The translations under genes were made by a program, and so were the position numbers. The notes beneath the pieces were generated by a model that made no database searches, was not told the DNA's origin, and worked only from the letters and a program-made list of their open reading frames with translations. Below, piece after piece: positions 28,527-37,145 of a stretch of 64,000 nucleotides of DNA. Where the stretch lies: assembly GCF_000620465.1 (NCBI RefSeq), contig NZ_JIBE01000003.1, positions 1,178,001-1,242,000 of the forward strand, written 5' to 3'. The DNA comes from Ralstonia sp. UNC404CL21Col. Its GTDB lineage: Bacteria > Pseudomonadota > Gammaproteobacteria > Burkholderiales > Burkholderiaceae. Positions within the stretch are counted from its first letter, which is position 1, and the number at the start of each line of letters is the position of its first letter.

Positions 28527-29327
28527 ATGAGCGAGACCGTCTTCATCACCGGCGCTTCCAGCGGCATCGGCCAAGCCTTGGCACGTCAATACGCAGCGCA
28601 AGGCGCCACGATCGGGCTGGTCGCGCGGCGTGTCGACGTGCTGCACGAATTTGTCCAGACGCTGCCGGCCGGCATCCAGAGCCGCTGCCATTGCTACGCC
28701 GCCGACGTGCGCAGCGCCGAATCGATGCGCGACGTGGCCAGCGCATTCATCGCCACGGTCGGCGTGCCCGACGTGGTGATCGCCAACGCCGGCATCTCGG
28801 TCGGTACGGACTTGCGCGAACCGGGCGACCTGAAAGCCTTTGCAGCGGTAATGGACACCAACTGGATGGGCGTGCTCAACACGTTCCAGCCGTTCGTCAC
28901 GCCGATGCTGGCACGCGCCAAACCTGGGCGGCCCGGCGGCACGCTGGTCGGCGTTGCCAGCGTGGCGGGCGTGCGCGGCCTGCCCGGTGCGGCGGCCTAC
29001 AGCGCGTCCAAATCGGCGGTCATCAAACTGATGGAGAGCCTGCGCGTGGAGTTCAGCCCGTTGGGCTTGCGCGTCGTGACGATCGCCCCCGGCTACATCC
29101 GCACGCCGATGACCGAACACAACCCGTATCCGATGCCCTTCCTGATGCCGGTGGACCGCTTCGCGCAAAAAGCCGTGAATGCGATCCGTCGCGGCGTGCG
29201 CTTCACGGTGCTGCCTTGGCCGATGGGCATCGTTGCCAAGCTGCTGCACGTGCTGCCGCGCGGGCTCTATGACTTTGCGTTTGCGCGCGCCGGGCGCAAA
29301 CCCCGCAACCCCGAGATTTCGTCATGA
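28527..29327 (+). CDS. Short-chain dehydrogenase/reductase
   Basis: A 266-residue SDR. The NAD(P)-binding motif TGASSGIG is at 9-16, NAG in IANAGISVG near 90, and the catalytic YSASK near 155. FARAGRKPRNPE at the end is a basic tail. The C-terminal half has a hydrophobic stretch (FTVLPWPMGIVAKLLHVLP) that suggests membrane association, as in SDRs acting on lipids or sterols. Substrate unknown. Its last codons overlap the next gene by 4 bases (ATGA), so the two are translationally coupled. Confidence 0.88.
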   Translation: MSETVFITGASSGIGQALARQYAAQGATIGLVARRVDVLHEFVQTLPAGIQSRCHCYAADVRSAESMRDVASAFIATVGVPDVVIANAGISVGTDLREPGDLKAFAAVMDTNWMGVLNTFQPFVTPMLARAKPGRPGGTLVGVASVAGVRGLPGAAAYSASKSAVIKLMESLRVEFSPLGLRVVTIAPGYIRTPMTEHNPYPMPFLMPVDRFAQKAVNAIRRGVRFTVLPWPMGIVAKLLHVLPRGLYDFAFARAGRKPRNPEISS

Positions 29328-30169
29328 CTTACACCGATGCGGCTGGGCTTGCCCACGCCCCCGTCGACACCGCACCGCGCATCGCCAGCCTGGTGCCTTC
29401 GATTACCGATCTGCTGTTCTCGCTCGACCTGGGCGATCAGCTCGTCGCCCGCACCGGCTTCTGCATCCACCCGCGCGAAGCGGTGCGCAACGTGCCCAAG
29501 GTTGGCGGCACCAAGACCGTCAAACTCGACAAGTTGCGCGAGCTGGCCCCCACGCACGTCATCGTCAACATTGACGAGAACACGCGCCCGACCGTCGACA
29601 AGCTGCGCGAGTTCATCCCGCACATCATCGTCACGCATCCTTGCTCGCCCGAAGACAATCTCGCGCTGTACCAGCTGCTCGGCGGCATCTTTCGCCGCGA
29701 AGCGCAGGCGCAAAAGTTATCCGATGCGCTGACGCAGGAGCTGGAGGCGCTGCGCGGCCGCCACTTCCTGCCGCATCGCGTGCTGTACGCCATCTGGCAA
29801 GACCCGTGGATGACGGTGTCGCGCGATACGTACATCTCGCGCATGCTCAAACTCGTGAACTGCCACACCTGGCCCGACGATCCGGCGCCCGTGCAATGCG
29901 GCACCGACAAGAGCGGCGATTGCGCCCGCCCCAACCGCCCCGACACGCGCTACCCGACGTTCCGCTGGAGCGATGACGTCGTGCGCAACATCGACTGCGT
30001 GCTGCTCTCCACCGAGCCTTACAGCTTTACCGAAGAGCATGTCGACGCGCTGGAAAAGCAGATCGGCAAGCCGGTCTATCTCGTCGATGGCGAGATGGTG
30101 TCGTGGTACGGCAGCCGCGCGATCGAGGGTGTGCGGTACCTGGGGCAATTTGCGAAGACGTTGCGTTAG
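29324..30169 (+). CDS. Cobalamin-binding/helical-backbone receptor protein without signal peptide
   Basis: A 281-residue protein with the BtuF/FhuD-type fold: RIASLVPSITDLLFSLDLGD (about 19-38), the GFCIHPREAVRNVPKVGG block and KLDKLRELAPTHVIVNID, then a second lobe DPWMTVSRDTYISRMLKL. Most of this family are periplasmic vitamin B12 or siderophore receptors, but there is no signal peptide here and no permease or ATPase gene nearby. A Cys-containing insertion (PVQCGTDKSGDCARPNRPD, about 187-205) is unusual. It is translationally coupled to the SDR. Possible cytoplasmic cofactor or metal-complex binding protein; no reaction is assigned. Confidence 0.8.
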   Translation: MTYTDAAGLAHAPVDTAPRIASLVPSITDLLFSLDLGDQLVARTGFCIHPREAVRNVPKVGGTKTVKLDKLRELAPTHVIVNIDENTRPTVDKLREFIPHIIVTHPCSPEDNLALYQLLGGIFRREAQAQKLSDALTQELEALRGRHFLPHRVLYAIWQDPWMTVSRDTYISRMLKLVNCHTWPDDPAPVQCGTDKSGDCARPNRPDTRYPTFRWSDDVVRNIDCVLLSTEPYSFTEEHVDALEKQIGKPVYLVDGEMVSWYGSRAIEGVRYLGQFAKTLR

Positions 30170-30185
30170 ACCTTCCAGCGGCCCA

Positions 30186-30218
30186 CAAAAAAAGAACCCG
30201 CCAATTGGCGGGTTTTTT
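30186..30218. terminator. Bidirectional terminator
   Basis: Stem AACCCGCC/GGCGGGTT (30195-30202 with 30207-30214), AATT loop, flanked by an A run and T6. Serves the receptor-like gene on the plus strand and the monooxygenase-fold gene on the minus strand. Confidence 0.93.
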
Positions 30219-30236
30219 GTTGGTCGGAGCGATGCG

Positions 30237-30623
30237 TTATCGCACAAACCCATAGTCGTACTCCACCTTGGCAATGCGCAGGTGGTACGACGCATACCAC
30301 TGCTCGCGCCCCAGCTTCTGCGCGGCAAGGTGGTCGCTCTGGTTCTTCCATTCGCGAATGGCTTCCAGCGACGACCAATACGACACAGTGATGCCCGGCC
30401 TCCCTTGGTCGCCGGCCAGCTCATCGCGTACGGATTCGATGCCGAGAAAGCCCGGCATGCTGCGGGCCAGCTCCACCATACGGTCAGCCATGGCGCCGTA
30501 GCCGTTGTCGCCCTCGGTGCGGGTGGAAGCGAAGATCACGGCGTAATACGGCGCAGTCGGCGTTTGCGCGGGAAACGGCAAGACGACGGCGCTGTCGTCG
30601 AGAACGTCATGCTGGTCAGCCAT
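30237..30623 (-). CDS. Antibiotic biosynthesis monooxygenase (ABM) fold protein
   Basis: A 128-residue dimeric alpha-beta barrel type protein: YYAVIFASTRTEGDNGYG, MVELARSMPGFLGIESVRDE, and ITVSYWSSLEAIREWKNQ, which is the ABM/YgiN-like signature. Members include small cofactor-free monooxygenases and haem-degrading proteins; the role here is unknown. It starts 34 bases after the MBL-fold gene on the same strand and should be its operon partner. The LiuR-type operator upstream of that gene may therefore control it too. Start ATG 30623 is the closest to the domain. Confidence 0.82.
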   Translation of the reverse strand: MADQHDVLDDSAVVLPFPAQTPTAPYYAVIFASTRTEGDNGYGAMADRMVELARSMPGFLGIESVRDELAGDQGRPGITVSYWSSLEAIREWKNQSDHLAAQKLGREQWYASYHLRIAKVEYDYGFVR

Positions 30624-30657
30624 GGGCGGCTCCGTTGAAAGGCACGGGTTGTTGGGT

Positions 30658-31737
30658 TTATGCAGCTGCGTGGAATCGAACGATACCGTCCGCGCCGGTT
30701 TCGCGCACCAGTTCGCCTTGATGCCACAGCGCATGCAGGTGGGCAAGCGCCTCGCCCATCGCGAAGGTCATCTGATGCACATCGAACTGGCGTTTGAAGA
30801 TGACGTTGACGATGTCGCGGGCCGATTGCGGCGCGGCTCTGCACGCAGCCAACGTTTCGGCCAGCCGGTCCGCATGGTGGTCGCGCAACTGCCGGATGCG
30901 CGTATGCAGCCCGCGGAACGGCCGCCCGTGCGACGGCAGGATCAGCACGTCCGCCGGCAGCGGCTCGTATTTGCCCAGCGAATCCAGATACAGCGTGAGC
31001 GAATCCGCTTCAGGCTCCAGATCGAACACGCTCACGTTGGTGGAAATGCGCGGCAGGACCATGTCGCCGGAAATCAGCACGTTGGCATCTTCACTGTAGA
31101 GCGCGACGTGCTCGGGTGCATGGCCGAAGCCGGTAATGACACGCCACTGGTGCTGGCCGATGGCGACGACGTTGCCGTCCATCAGGCGGCGGTATTGGCT
31201 GGGCACGCCGGGCACGAGCGTGCTGTAGTAATCCTTGCGGTTGCGGATGCCTTCGATGGAGGTCGGGTCCGTCAAGCCGTGGCGCTCGAAATGGCGCGCG
31301 GCAAATTCGCCGCCGGCGTTCGATGCGCCGGTGCCGCCCACCAGCATGCGCGCGAAGGCGTAGTCGCCCAGGCTCATCCACAGGCGCACGTTCCAGCGTT
31401 TCTCATCGCCGCCTTCGCACAGCCAGCTCGACAGGCCAACGTGGTCCGGATGGCAGTGCGTGACCAGCACGCGCAGCACCGGCAGGCCGTCCAGGTGGTT
31501 CGTGAAAATGCTTTCCCAATACCCGCGGATCGCTTCGTGGTTGATGCCGCAATCGATGATCGTCCAGCCATCTTGTCCGTCCTGCCGATCACGCAGCAGC
31601 CAGAGGTTGATGTGATCGAGCGCAAACGGCAGCGGCATGCGCAGCCAGTAGACGCCGGGGGCGACTTCAAACCGCGTGCCGCCTTCGGGAAGCGTGTCGC
31701 CAAAGGGATAGTCGAGTTGGTGTTCGAGCGCGTTCAT
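30658..31737 (-). CDS. MBL-fold metallo-hydrolase
   Basis: A 359-residue metallo-beta-lactamase-fold hydrolase. The metal-binding motif VTHCHPDHVG (HxHxDH form, near 95-104) is intact, with further ligand candidates at GFGHAPEHV, LISGDMVLP and LPSHGRPF. A C-terminal extension (about 290-355; IRQLRDHHADRL, VHQMTFAMGEALAHLHAL) matches the LACTB2/thioesterase-like subgroup. It is divergent from liuR with a LiuR-type operator between them, so it probably belongs to the leucine-degradation regulon, perhaps as an acyl-CoA thioesterase; that role is inference. The ABM-fold gene follows in the same operon. Confidence 0.88.
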   Translation of the reverse strand: MNALEHQLDYPFGDTLPEGGTRFEVAPGVYWLRMPLPFALDHINLWLLRDRQDGQDGWTIIDCGINHEAIRGYWESIFTNHLDGLPVLRVLVTHCHPDHVGLSSWLCEGGDEKRWNVRLWMSLGDYAFARMLVGGTGASNAGGEFAARHFERHGLTDPTSIEGIRNRKDYYSTLVPGVPSQYRRLMDGNVVAIGQHQWRVITGFGHAPEHVALYSEDANVLISGDMVLPRISTNVSVFDLEPEADSLTLYLDSLGKYEPLPADVLILPSHGRPFRGLHTRIRQLRDHHADRLAETLAACRAAPQSARDIVNVIFKRQFDVHQMTFAMGEALAHLHALWHQGELVRETGADGIVRFHAAA

Positions 31738-31805
31738 GGGAATGTGGTCTCGGTCGCCGCCTTGAGCTGCTGTGCGGCGGTCTCTGCGATTGCGGTTTGG
31801 CGACA

Positions 31806-31827
31806 TTGACGCTAACGTAAACGTCAA
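31806..31827. promoter_or_regulatory. LiuR operator in the divergent liuR/MBL promoter region
   Basis: A 22-base inverted repeat with ends TTGACG and CGTCAA and core ACGTAAACG. It differs from the perfect palindrome in front of liuA at two positions only. It lies 95 bases before liuR and 69 bases before the divergent MBL gene, so it fits autoregulation plus control of the MBL-ABM operon. Confidence 0.8.
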
Positions 31828-31921
31828 TTCGCCGCCGGTCTTCCATCTTAAGCGAAAACTTAATGTCGCTGGCCGGCGTGCATGTGTCATCACACCTCTG
31901 TCGTTACTCCGTTCCCGCCGT

Positions 31922-32419
31922 ATGTCTGCCTCTACTCCGTCTGCCGCCGCCGCGCTTGCCGCCGATCTTGAATCGGGCGATGCCGGCGCGCTTGCCGACG
32001 CAAGCTTTACCATCACCGACCTTGCACGCGAGTTCGACATCACGCCGCGCGCCATCCGCTTCTATGAGGATCAGGGCCTGCTCGCCCCGGACCGCCAGGG
32101 CCCGGGCGGGCGTCGACGCGTGTATTCGGCCGGCGAACGCACACGCCTGAAGCTGACCTTGCGCGGCAAGCGGCTCGGTCTGTCGCTGGGCGAGATCAAG
32201 GAGATCCTGGATCTGTATGAATCGCCGCGCGATACGGTGCCGCAGCTGGAGCGCTTTCTGGCGTCGCTCGCGCAGCATCGCGCGGTGCTCACGCAGCAGT
32301 TGGAAGACCTGAACGCGCAACTGGCCGAGATCGACCAGCACGAACGCCAATGCCGCCGGCTGCTGGAGGATGCGCAGGCCGGAACGGGCAAGCCGCCCAA
32401 GCGACGCAAGGCCGCCTGA
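31922..32419 (+). CDS. liuR: MerR family regulator LiuR
   Basis: A 165-residue MerR-type regulator of branched-chain amino acid degradation. Winged helix-turn-helix: FTITDLAREFDITPRAIRFY, with EDQGLLAPDRQGPGGRRRVY. The C-terminal half is a long coiled coil for dimerisation (LAQHRAVLTQQLEDLNAQLAEI). No metal-binding Cys pattern is present, in line with a CoA- or acid-responsive repressor. Position next to liuA and matching operators on both sides identify it. ATG 31922 leaves a 35-residue Ala/Ser-rich leader; in-frame starts further up would overlap the operator. A basic tail KPPKRRKAA ends the protein. Confidence 0.92.
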   Translation: MSASTPSAAAALAADLESGDAGALADASFTITDLAREFDITPRAIRFYEDQGLLAPDRQGPGGRRRVYSAGERTRLKLTLRGKRLGLSLGEIKEILDLYESPRDTVPQLERFLASLAQHRAVLTQQLEDLNAQLAEIDQHERQCRRLLEDAQAGTGKPPKRRKAA

Positions 32420-32447
32420 TCCGCAAATCTACGTAATCGCCAAGTCA

Positions 32448-32475
32448 TTGACGTTTACGTAAACGTCAATACAAT
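32448..32475 (+). promoter_or_regulatory. LiuR operator overlapping the liuA promoter
   Basis: A perfect 22-base palindrome (32448-32469) built from the half-site TTGACGTTTAC. TTGACG at its start also reads as a -35, and TACAAT (32470-32475) directly after it as the -10, giving a 16-base spacer filled by the operator. LiuR bound here would cover the promoter and repress liuA. The sequence agrees with the beta-proteobacterial LiuR consensus as I know it. Confidence 0.9.
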
Positions 32476-32595
32476 ACGCAACACCTCGCAGCACCCTCCC
32501 GGCACCGGTGTGCCCGCCATAAGCGGTGTGCACCGCACAGCGCCAGACCACTTACCCGAGACAACGCGGCTTGAACCGCGCCCAAGGAGACCACC

Positions 32596-33777
32596 ATGAT
32601 TGATCTGCCCGGCCTGAAATTCGACTTGGGCGAAGACATCGAGATGCTGCGTTCGGCCGTGCGCGATTGGGCGCAAGGCGAGCTGGCACCGCGTGCCGGC
32701 GAAATCGACCGCACCGATCAGTTCCCGATGGATGCGTGGCGCAAGATGGGCGAGCTGGGCGTGCTGGGCATCACGGTGGCCGAGGAGTACGGCGGCGCCA
32801 ACATGGGCTACCTGGCGCACATGATCGCCATGGAAGAGATCAGCCGCGCATCGGCGTCGGTGGGCCTGTCGTATGGCGCGCACTCGAACCTGTGCGTGAA
32901 CCAGATCCACCGCAACGGCACGGCGGCCCAGAAGGCCAAATACCTGCCCAAGCTGGTTTCCGGTGAATGGGTGGGCGCGCTAGCCATGAGCGAGCCGAAT
33001 GCCGGGTCGGACGTCGTCAGCATGAAGCTGCGCGCAGAGCTGAAAGGCGACCGCTACGTGCTCAACGGCACCAAGATGTGGATCACCAACGGACCGGACT
33101 GCGACGTGCTGGTCGTCTACGCCAAGACGGAGCCCGAACTGGGCGCGCGCGGCATGACGGCGTTCATCGTCGAGAAGGGCATGAAGGGCTTCTCGGTGGC
33201 GCAGAAGCTGGACAAGCTCGGCATGCGCGGCTCGCACACGGGCGAACTGGTGTTCGAGAATGTGGAAGTGCCGGTGGAGAACATCCTCGGCCAGGAAAAC
33301 GGCGGCACCAAGGTGCTGATGAGCGGCCTGGATTACGAGCGCGCGGTGCTCTCCGGCGGCCCGATCGGCATCATGCAGGCCTGCATGGACGTGGTCACGC
33401 CGTATATCCACGATCGCAAGCAGTTCGGCCAGAGCATCGGCGAATTCCAGCTCATCCAGGGCAAGATGGCCGACATGTACACCACGCTGCAGGCGTGCCG
33501 TGCGTACTTGTACACGGTGGGCAAGAACCTCGACTCGCTTGGCCGCGACCACGTGCGCCAGGTGCGCAAGGACTGCGCCGGCGTGATCCTCTACACCGCC
33601 GAGAAGGCCACCTGGATGGCCGGCGAAGCCATCCAGATCCTGGGCGGCAACGGCTACATCAACGAATTCCCGGTCGGCCGCCTGTGGCGCGACGCCAAGC
33701 TGTACGAGATTGGCGCCGGCACGTCGGAAATCCGCCGCATGCTGATCGGCCGCGAGCTGTACGCAGAGACAATGTAA
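32596..33777 (+). CDS. liuA: Isovaleryl-CoA dehydrogenase
   Basis: A 393-residue FAD acyl-CoA dehydrogenase converting isovaleryl-CoA to 3-methylcrotonyl-CoA in leucine degradation. The catalytic base is at the position typical of isovaleryl-CoA dehydrogenases: Glu248 in [13 protein letters not shown]. The usual Glu of the C-terminal motif is replaced ([12 protein letters not shown]). FAD/acyl-binding motifs [15 protein letters not shown] and KMWITNGPD are intact, and [20 protein letters not shown] is the standard end. AAGGAG precedes the ATG. It is the first gene after the LiuR operator. aceK follows after 158 bases. Confidence 0.96.
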   Translation: MIDLPGLKFDLGEDIEMLRSAVRDWAQGELAPRAGEIDRTDQFPMDAWRKMGELGVLGITVAEEYGGANMGYLAHMIAMEEISRASASVGLSYGAHSNLCVNQIHRNGTAAQKAKYLPKLVSGEWVGALAMSEPNAGSDVVSMKLRAELKGDRYVLNGTKMWITNGPDCDVLVVYAKTEPELGARGMTAFIVEKGMKGFSVAQKLDKLGMRGSHTGELVFENVEVPVENILGQENGGTKVLMSGLDYERAVLSGGPIGIMQACMDVVTPYIHDRKQFGQSIGEFQLIQGKMADMYTTLQACRAYLYTVGKNLDSLGRDHVRQVRKDCAGVILYTAEKATWMAGEAIQILGGNGYINEFPVGRLWRDAKLYEIGAGTSEIRRMLIGRELYAETM

Positions 33778-33935
33778 CTGGCGAGTGCAAGCGGGGCTGG
33801 GGCACGGGGCCATCAGCCAAACGGATAAGGAGGCGCAACGGTTTCAGGACGCGAACACGGTACCGAAGACCCTACAATCTAGGTCTGCCTGGTTTGCTGG
33901 TTTTGCCGCTTCCCTGCCCTCCCCGCGCACACGCC

Positions 33936-35771
33936 ATGTCCCATTTTCCCAAGCTTCTCTCGTCGCAGATCGCCTTTGACGTCGCCCGCACGATGCTCGA
34001 CGGCTTCGACAAGCACTACCGCTTGTTTCGCGAAGTCAGCGTGCAGGCCAAGACGGCGTTCGAGACCGGGGACTGGGCCGGCCTGCAGCAACTGCAGCGC
34101 GACCGCATCGCCTACTACGACGAGCGCGTGCGTGAAGCCTCGGTCATCCTGGAAGACGAATACGACGCCGAGAACATCGACGACGAGATCTGGCGCCAGA
34201 TCAAGCTGCACTACATCGGCCTGCTGACCAACCATCACCAGCCGGAACTGGCCGAGACCTTCTTCAACTCGGTGTGCACGCGCATCCTGCACCGTTCGTA
34301 CTTCAACAACGATTTCATCTTCGTGCGGCCAGCCATCTCGACGGAGTACATCGAGAACGAAGAGTCGCCCACCAAGCCGACGTACCGCGCGTACTACCCC
34401 GGCACGCGCGACGGCCTGGGCGCCTGCTTCGAGCGCATCGTCCACAACTTCCAGCTCAACGCACCGTTTGAAGACCTGGAGCGCGACATTGGTTACGTGG
34501 TGCGCGCGGTAGGCGAGCACTTCGGCGATTTCCGCATCGCGCCGAATTTCCAGATTCACGTGCTGTCGTCGCTGTTCTTCCGCAACAAGGCCGCGTACAT
34601 CATCGGGCGCGTGATCAACGGCGACAAGACGTTCCCGCTGGCCGTGCCGATCCTGCGCAATGCCGCGGGCCAGCTTTCGCTCGACACGGTGCTGCTGCGG
34701 CAGGAACAGCTGCTGATCCTGTTTTCGTTCACGCACTCGTATTTCATGGTGGACATGGAGATTCCGTCCGCCTACGTGACGTTCCTGCGTGACCTCATGC
34801 CGCGCAAGCCGCGCGCCGAGATCTACACCTCGCTGGGCCTGCAGAAGCAGGGCAAGAACCTCTTCTATCGCGACTTCCTGCATCACCTGCAGCATTCGTC
34901 GGACAAATTCATCATCGCGCCGGGCATCAAGGGCCTCGTGATGCTGGTGTTCACGCTGCCGTCGTACCCGTACGTGTTCAAAGTCATCAAGGACTACTTC
35001 CCGCCGCCCAAGGAAACCACGCGCGAGCTGATCAAGAGCAAGTATCAGTTGGTGAAGCGCCACGACCGCGTCGGGCGCATGGCGGATACGCTGGAGTATT
35101 CCGACGTGTCCTTCCCGCTCTCGCGCTTTGACGACGACCTCATCAAGGAGCTGGAGAAGCACGCGCCGTCGATGGTCGAATACCAGCGCAGCGAAGACGG
35201 CAGCGAAGAGATCGTCATCCGGCACGTCTACATCGAGCGCCGCATGACGCCGCTGAACATCTGGCTGCAGGAAGGCACCGATGCGCAGGTCGAGCACGGC
35301 ATCATCGAATACGGCAACGCCATCAAGGAACTCATCGCCGCGAACATCTTCCCGGGCGACATGCTGTACAAGAACTTTGGCGTGACGCGCCACGGCCGCG
35401 TGGTCTTCTACGACTACGACGAGATCGAATACCTCACCGACTGCAACGTCCGCACCGTGCCCGAACCACGCACGGAAGAAGAGGAAATGTCCGGCGAGGT
35501 CTGGTACAACGTCGGCCCGCACGACATTTTTCCGGAGACGTACCGCACGTTTCTGCTGGGCGATCCGCGCGTGCGTGAAGCCTTCCTCAAACACCACGCG
35601 GACTTCTTCGAAGCGTCCATGTGGCAGGGATACAAGGAGCGCCTGCTCTCCGGGCAGATGCACGATTTCTACGCGTATGACGCAGCGGAGCGCTTCGTCA
35701 ATCGCTACGGCGCGAGCGCGCCCGACAACGCAGCGCAAGACAACGCGACACTGCAGCGCGCCGCCGCTTAA
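33936..35771 (+). CDS. aceK: Isocitrate dehydrogenase kinase/phosphatase
   Basis: A 611-residue bifunctional enzyme that phosphorylates and dephosphorylates isocitrate dehydrogenase, switching carbon into the glyoxylate shunt when cells grow on acetate or other two-carbon sources. Family blocks: [20 protein letters not shown] near the N-terminus, [20 protein letters not shown], and the ATP-binding region [20 protein letters not shown] with FKVIKD, then [20 protein letters not shown] and the catalytic DYDEI. It is intact and of usual length. It lies between liuA and can; leucine breakdown ends in acetyl-CoA, so co-location makes metabolic sense. Its own promoter may lie in the 158-base gap. 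Confidence 0.96.
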   Translation: MSHFPKLLSSQIAFDVARTMLDGFDKHYRLFREVSVQAKTAFETGDWAGLQQLQRDRIAYYDERVREASVILEDEYDAENIDDEIWRQIKLHYIGLLTNHHQPELAETFFNSVCTRILHRSYFNNDFIFVRPAISTEYIENEESPTKPTYRAYYPGTRDGLGACFERIVHNFQLNAPFEDLERDIGYVVRAVGEHFGDFRIAPNFQIHVLSSLFFRNKAAYIIGRVINGDKTFPLAVPILRNAAGQLSLDTVLLRQEQLLILFSFTHSYFMVDMEIPSAYVTFLRDLMPRKPRAEIYTSLGLQKQGKNLFYRDFLHHLQHSSDKFIIAPGIKGLVMLVFTLPSYPYVFKVIKDYFPPPKETTRELIKSKYQLVKRHDRVGRMADTLEYSDVSFPLSRFDDDLIKELEKHAPSMVEYQRSEDGSEEIVIRHVYIERRMTPLNIWLQEGTDAQVEHGIIEYGNAIKELIAANIFPGDMLYKNFGVTRHGRVVFYDYDEIEYLTDCNVRTVPEPRTEEEEMSGEVWYNVGPHDIFPETYRTFLLGDPRVREAFLKHHADFFEASMWQGYKERLLSGQMHDFYAYDAAERFVNRYGASAPDNAAQDNATLQRAAA

Positions 35772-35794
35772 CCCTCTCACCACGACGGGAAACC

Positions 35795-36475
35795 ATGCCA
35801 CATCGCATCAAAGAGCTGTTCGAGAACAACCGCAAATGGGTCGAGCGGGTCAACGCTGAAGACCCGGCGTTCTTCTCGAATCTGGCCAACCAGCAGAACC
35901 CGGAATACCTGTGGATCGGCTGCTCGGATTCGCGCGTGCCGGCCAACCAGATCATCGGCTTGCCGCCGGGCGAGGTTTTCGTCCACCGCAACATCGCCAA
36001 CGTCGTCGTGCACTCCGACTTGAATTGCCTGTCGGTGCTGCAGTTTGCGGTGGAAGTGCTGAAGATCCGGCACATCACCGTGGTGGGCCACTACGGCTGT
36101 TCAGGCGTGAAGGCCGCGCTGACGAAGCAACGCTTCGGCCTGGCTGACAACTGGATTCGTCACGTGCGGGATGTGGCCGAGCAGCATGAAACGTATCTGG
36201 GCACGGTGGTCCGCGAGCAGGATCAGCACGACCGGCTGTGCGAGCTGAACGTGATCCATCAGGTCAACAACGTGTGCCTCACGACGATCGTGCAGGACGC
36301 GTGGGATCGCGGGCAGCCGCTGACGGTTCATGGCTGGATCTATGGCGTGAAGGACGGGATGCTGCGCAATCTGGGGATGGCGGCGAGTTCGAATGAGGAA
36401 CTGCATGCGCAGCTTGCTGATGCTTGGTTGAACTATGGGAAGGAAGGGAGTGTGCCTAGTCCGGTGGGGTTTTGA
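35795..36475 (+). CDS. can: Beta-class carbonic anhydrase
   Basis: A 226-residue zinc enzyme for CO2/bicarbonate interconversion. Zinc ligands and catalytic dyad are visible in GCSDSRVPANQI (Cys, Asp-Arg pair) and VGHYGCSGVKAAL (His, Cys). HRNIANVV and VHGWIYGVKDGML are family blocks. Bicarbonate is the co-substrate of the biotin-dependent carboxylases encoded downstream (LiuBD), which may explain the location; this is inference. It starts 23 bases after aceK. The last 60 bases drop in GC, leading into the compound inverted repeat. Confidence 0.95.
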   Translation: MPHRIKELFENNRKWVERVNAEDPAFFSNLANQQNPEYLWIGCSDSRVPANQIIGLPPGEVFVHRNIANVVVHSDLNCLSVLQFAVEVLKIRHITVVGHYGCSGVKAALTKQRFGLADNWIRHVRDVAEQHETYLGTVVREQDQHDRLCELNVIHQVNNVCLTTIVQDAWDRGQPLTVHGWIYGVKDGMLRNLGMAASSNEELHAQLADAWLNYGKEGSVPSPVGF

Positions 36476-36523
36476 GCTTTTGCTTTTTTGAGGGATGGAT
36501 TTGATGTTGGTGGTTCATCCCCC

Positions 36524-37053
36524 TTTCGTACCCTGCCGGGCACGACTCACTTTTCTTTGTCTTGCCAAAGAAAAGTAAGCAAAAGAAAGGCGCGCCCGAG
36601 ATGGCGAAAGATTCCTTGAATTTATGTCGCAGAGAGGGAGGACAGGCAAACCCCCTCCCCCAAAAAAGCCTCCCCTCTTTTTCCTCTCTGCAACAGAAAT
36701 TCAAGGCGCCATCTAGGGCAGTAACGTCAACGGCCAAACCGTCGACCACGAGTGCAGTAGAAATCGGCAGCACAACGCAAAGCGGAGCGAGCAACACAGC
36801 AACAAACAAGAGCCACCCAGGACAGCACACAGATTGTGTGGCCGTACCCTGCCCTAGATGGCGCCTTGAATTTGTGTAAGCGGGCGGAAAAAGAGAAGGA
36901 CCGCTGTTTGAGGCCCTTTAGGGCCGAGTTTCGGTCCTTCTCCGCCCGGTTACACAAATTCAAGGAAGGGGTCGCCATCTCGGGCGCGCCTTTCTTTGCT
37001 TACTTTCTTTGGCAAGACAAAGAAAGTGAGTCGGCCCCGGCAGGGGACGAAAC
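36524..37053. repeat. Compound inverted-repeat element, copy 1 (about 530 bp)
   Basis: Outer arms of about 83 bases are near-perfect inverted repeats (36524-36607 with 36972-37053). They begin TTTCGT, carry a CCTGCCGGG palindrome, a 10-bp hairpin (CTTTTCTTTG, loop TCTTGC) and GGCGCGCC, and end AGATGGCG. Inside lie two hairpin units, each bounded by AGATGGCG and CGCCATCT (36599-36714 and 36856-36980), each with an inner TTGAATTT/AAATTCAA pair and a variable stem-loop centre. A perfect 24-bp inverted pair (36697-36720 with 36850-36873) flanks a 141-bp core. No transposase and no credible coding frame. The second copy is at 45950-46507. It fills the gap between can and the thiolase gene. Confidence 0.92.
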
Positions 37054-37102
37054 GGAGATGGACCAACAAGGCCCACCCAACAAGCAAGAGACACACAACC
37101 CC

Positions 37103-37117
37103 TGCACCACAAGTGCA
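37103..37117. repeat. Conserved 15-base palindrome upstream of the thiolase gene
   Basis: TGCACCACAAGTGCA (TGCAC/GTGCA with a 5-base centre), 50 bases after the compound repeat. The identical sequence stands at 46556-46570, 49 bases after the second copy and just before liuD. Confidence 0.8.
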
Positions 37118-37140
37118 GAACATGTCCCAAGCACAGTTCC

Positions 37141-37145
37141 AGGAG
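37141..37145 (+). promoter_or_regulatory. Ribosome-binding site that fixes the thiolase start
   Basis: AGGAG nine bases before ATG 37155. The in-frame ATG at 37122 has no such site, so 37155 is taken as the start. Confidence 0.75.

Noticed and set aside
36715-36855. CRISPR-like array in the repeat core
   Set aside because: There are no regularly spaced direct repeats; the order is inverted pairs around one core.
36562-37081. Short open frames inside compound repeat copy 1
   Set aside because: They are translations of inverted-repeat arms (for example GKTKK-type stretches), lack ribosome-binding sites and recur in several frames of copy 2.
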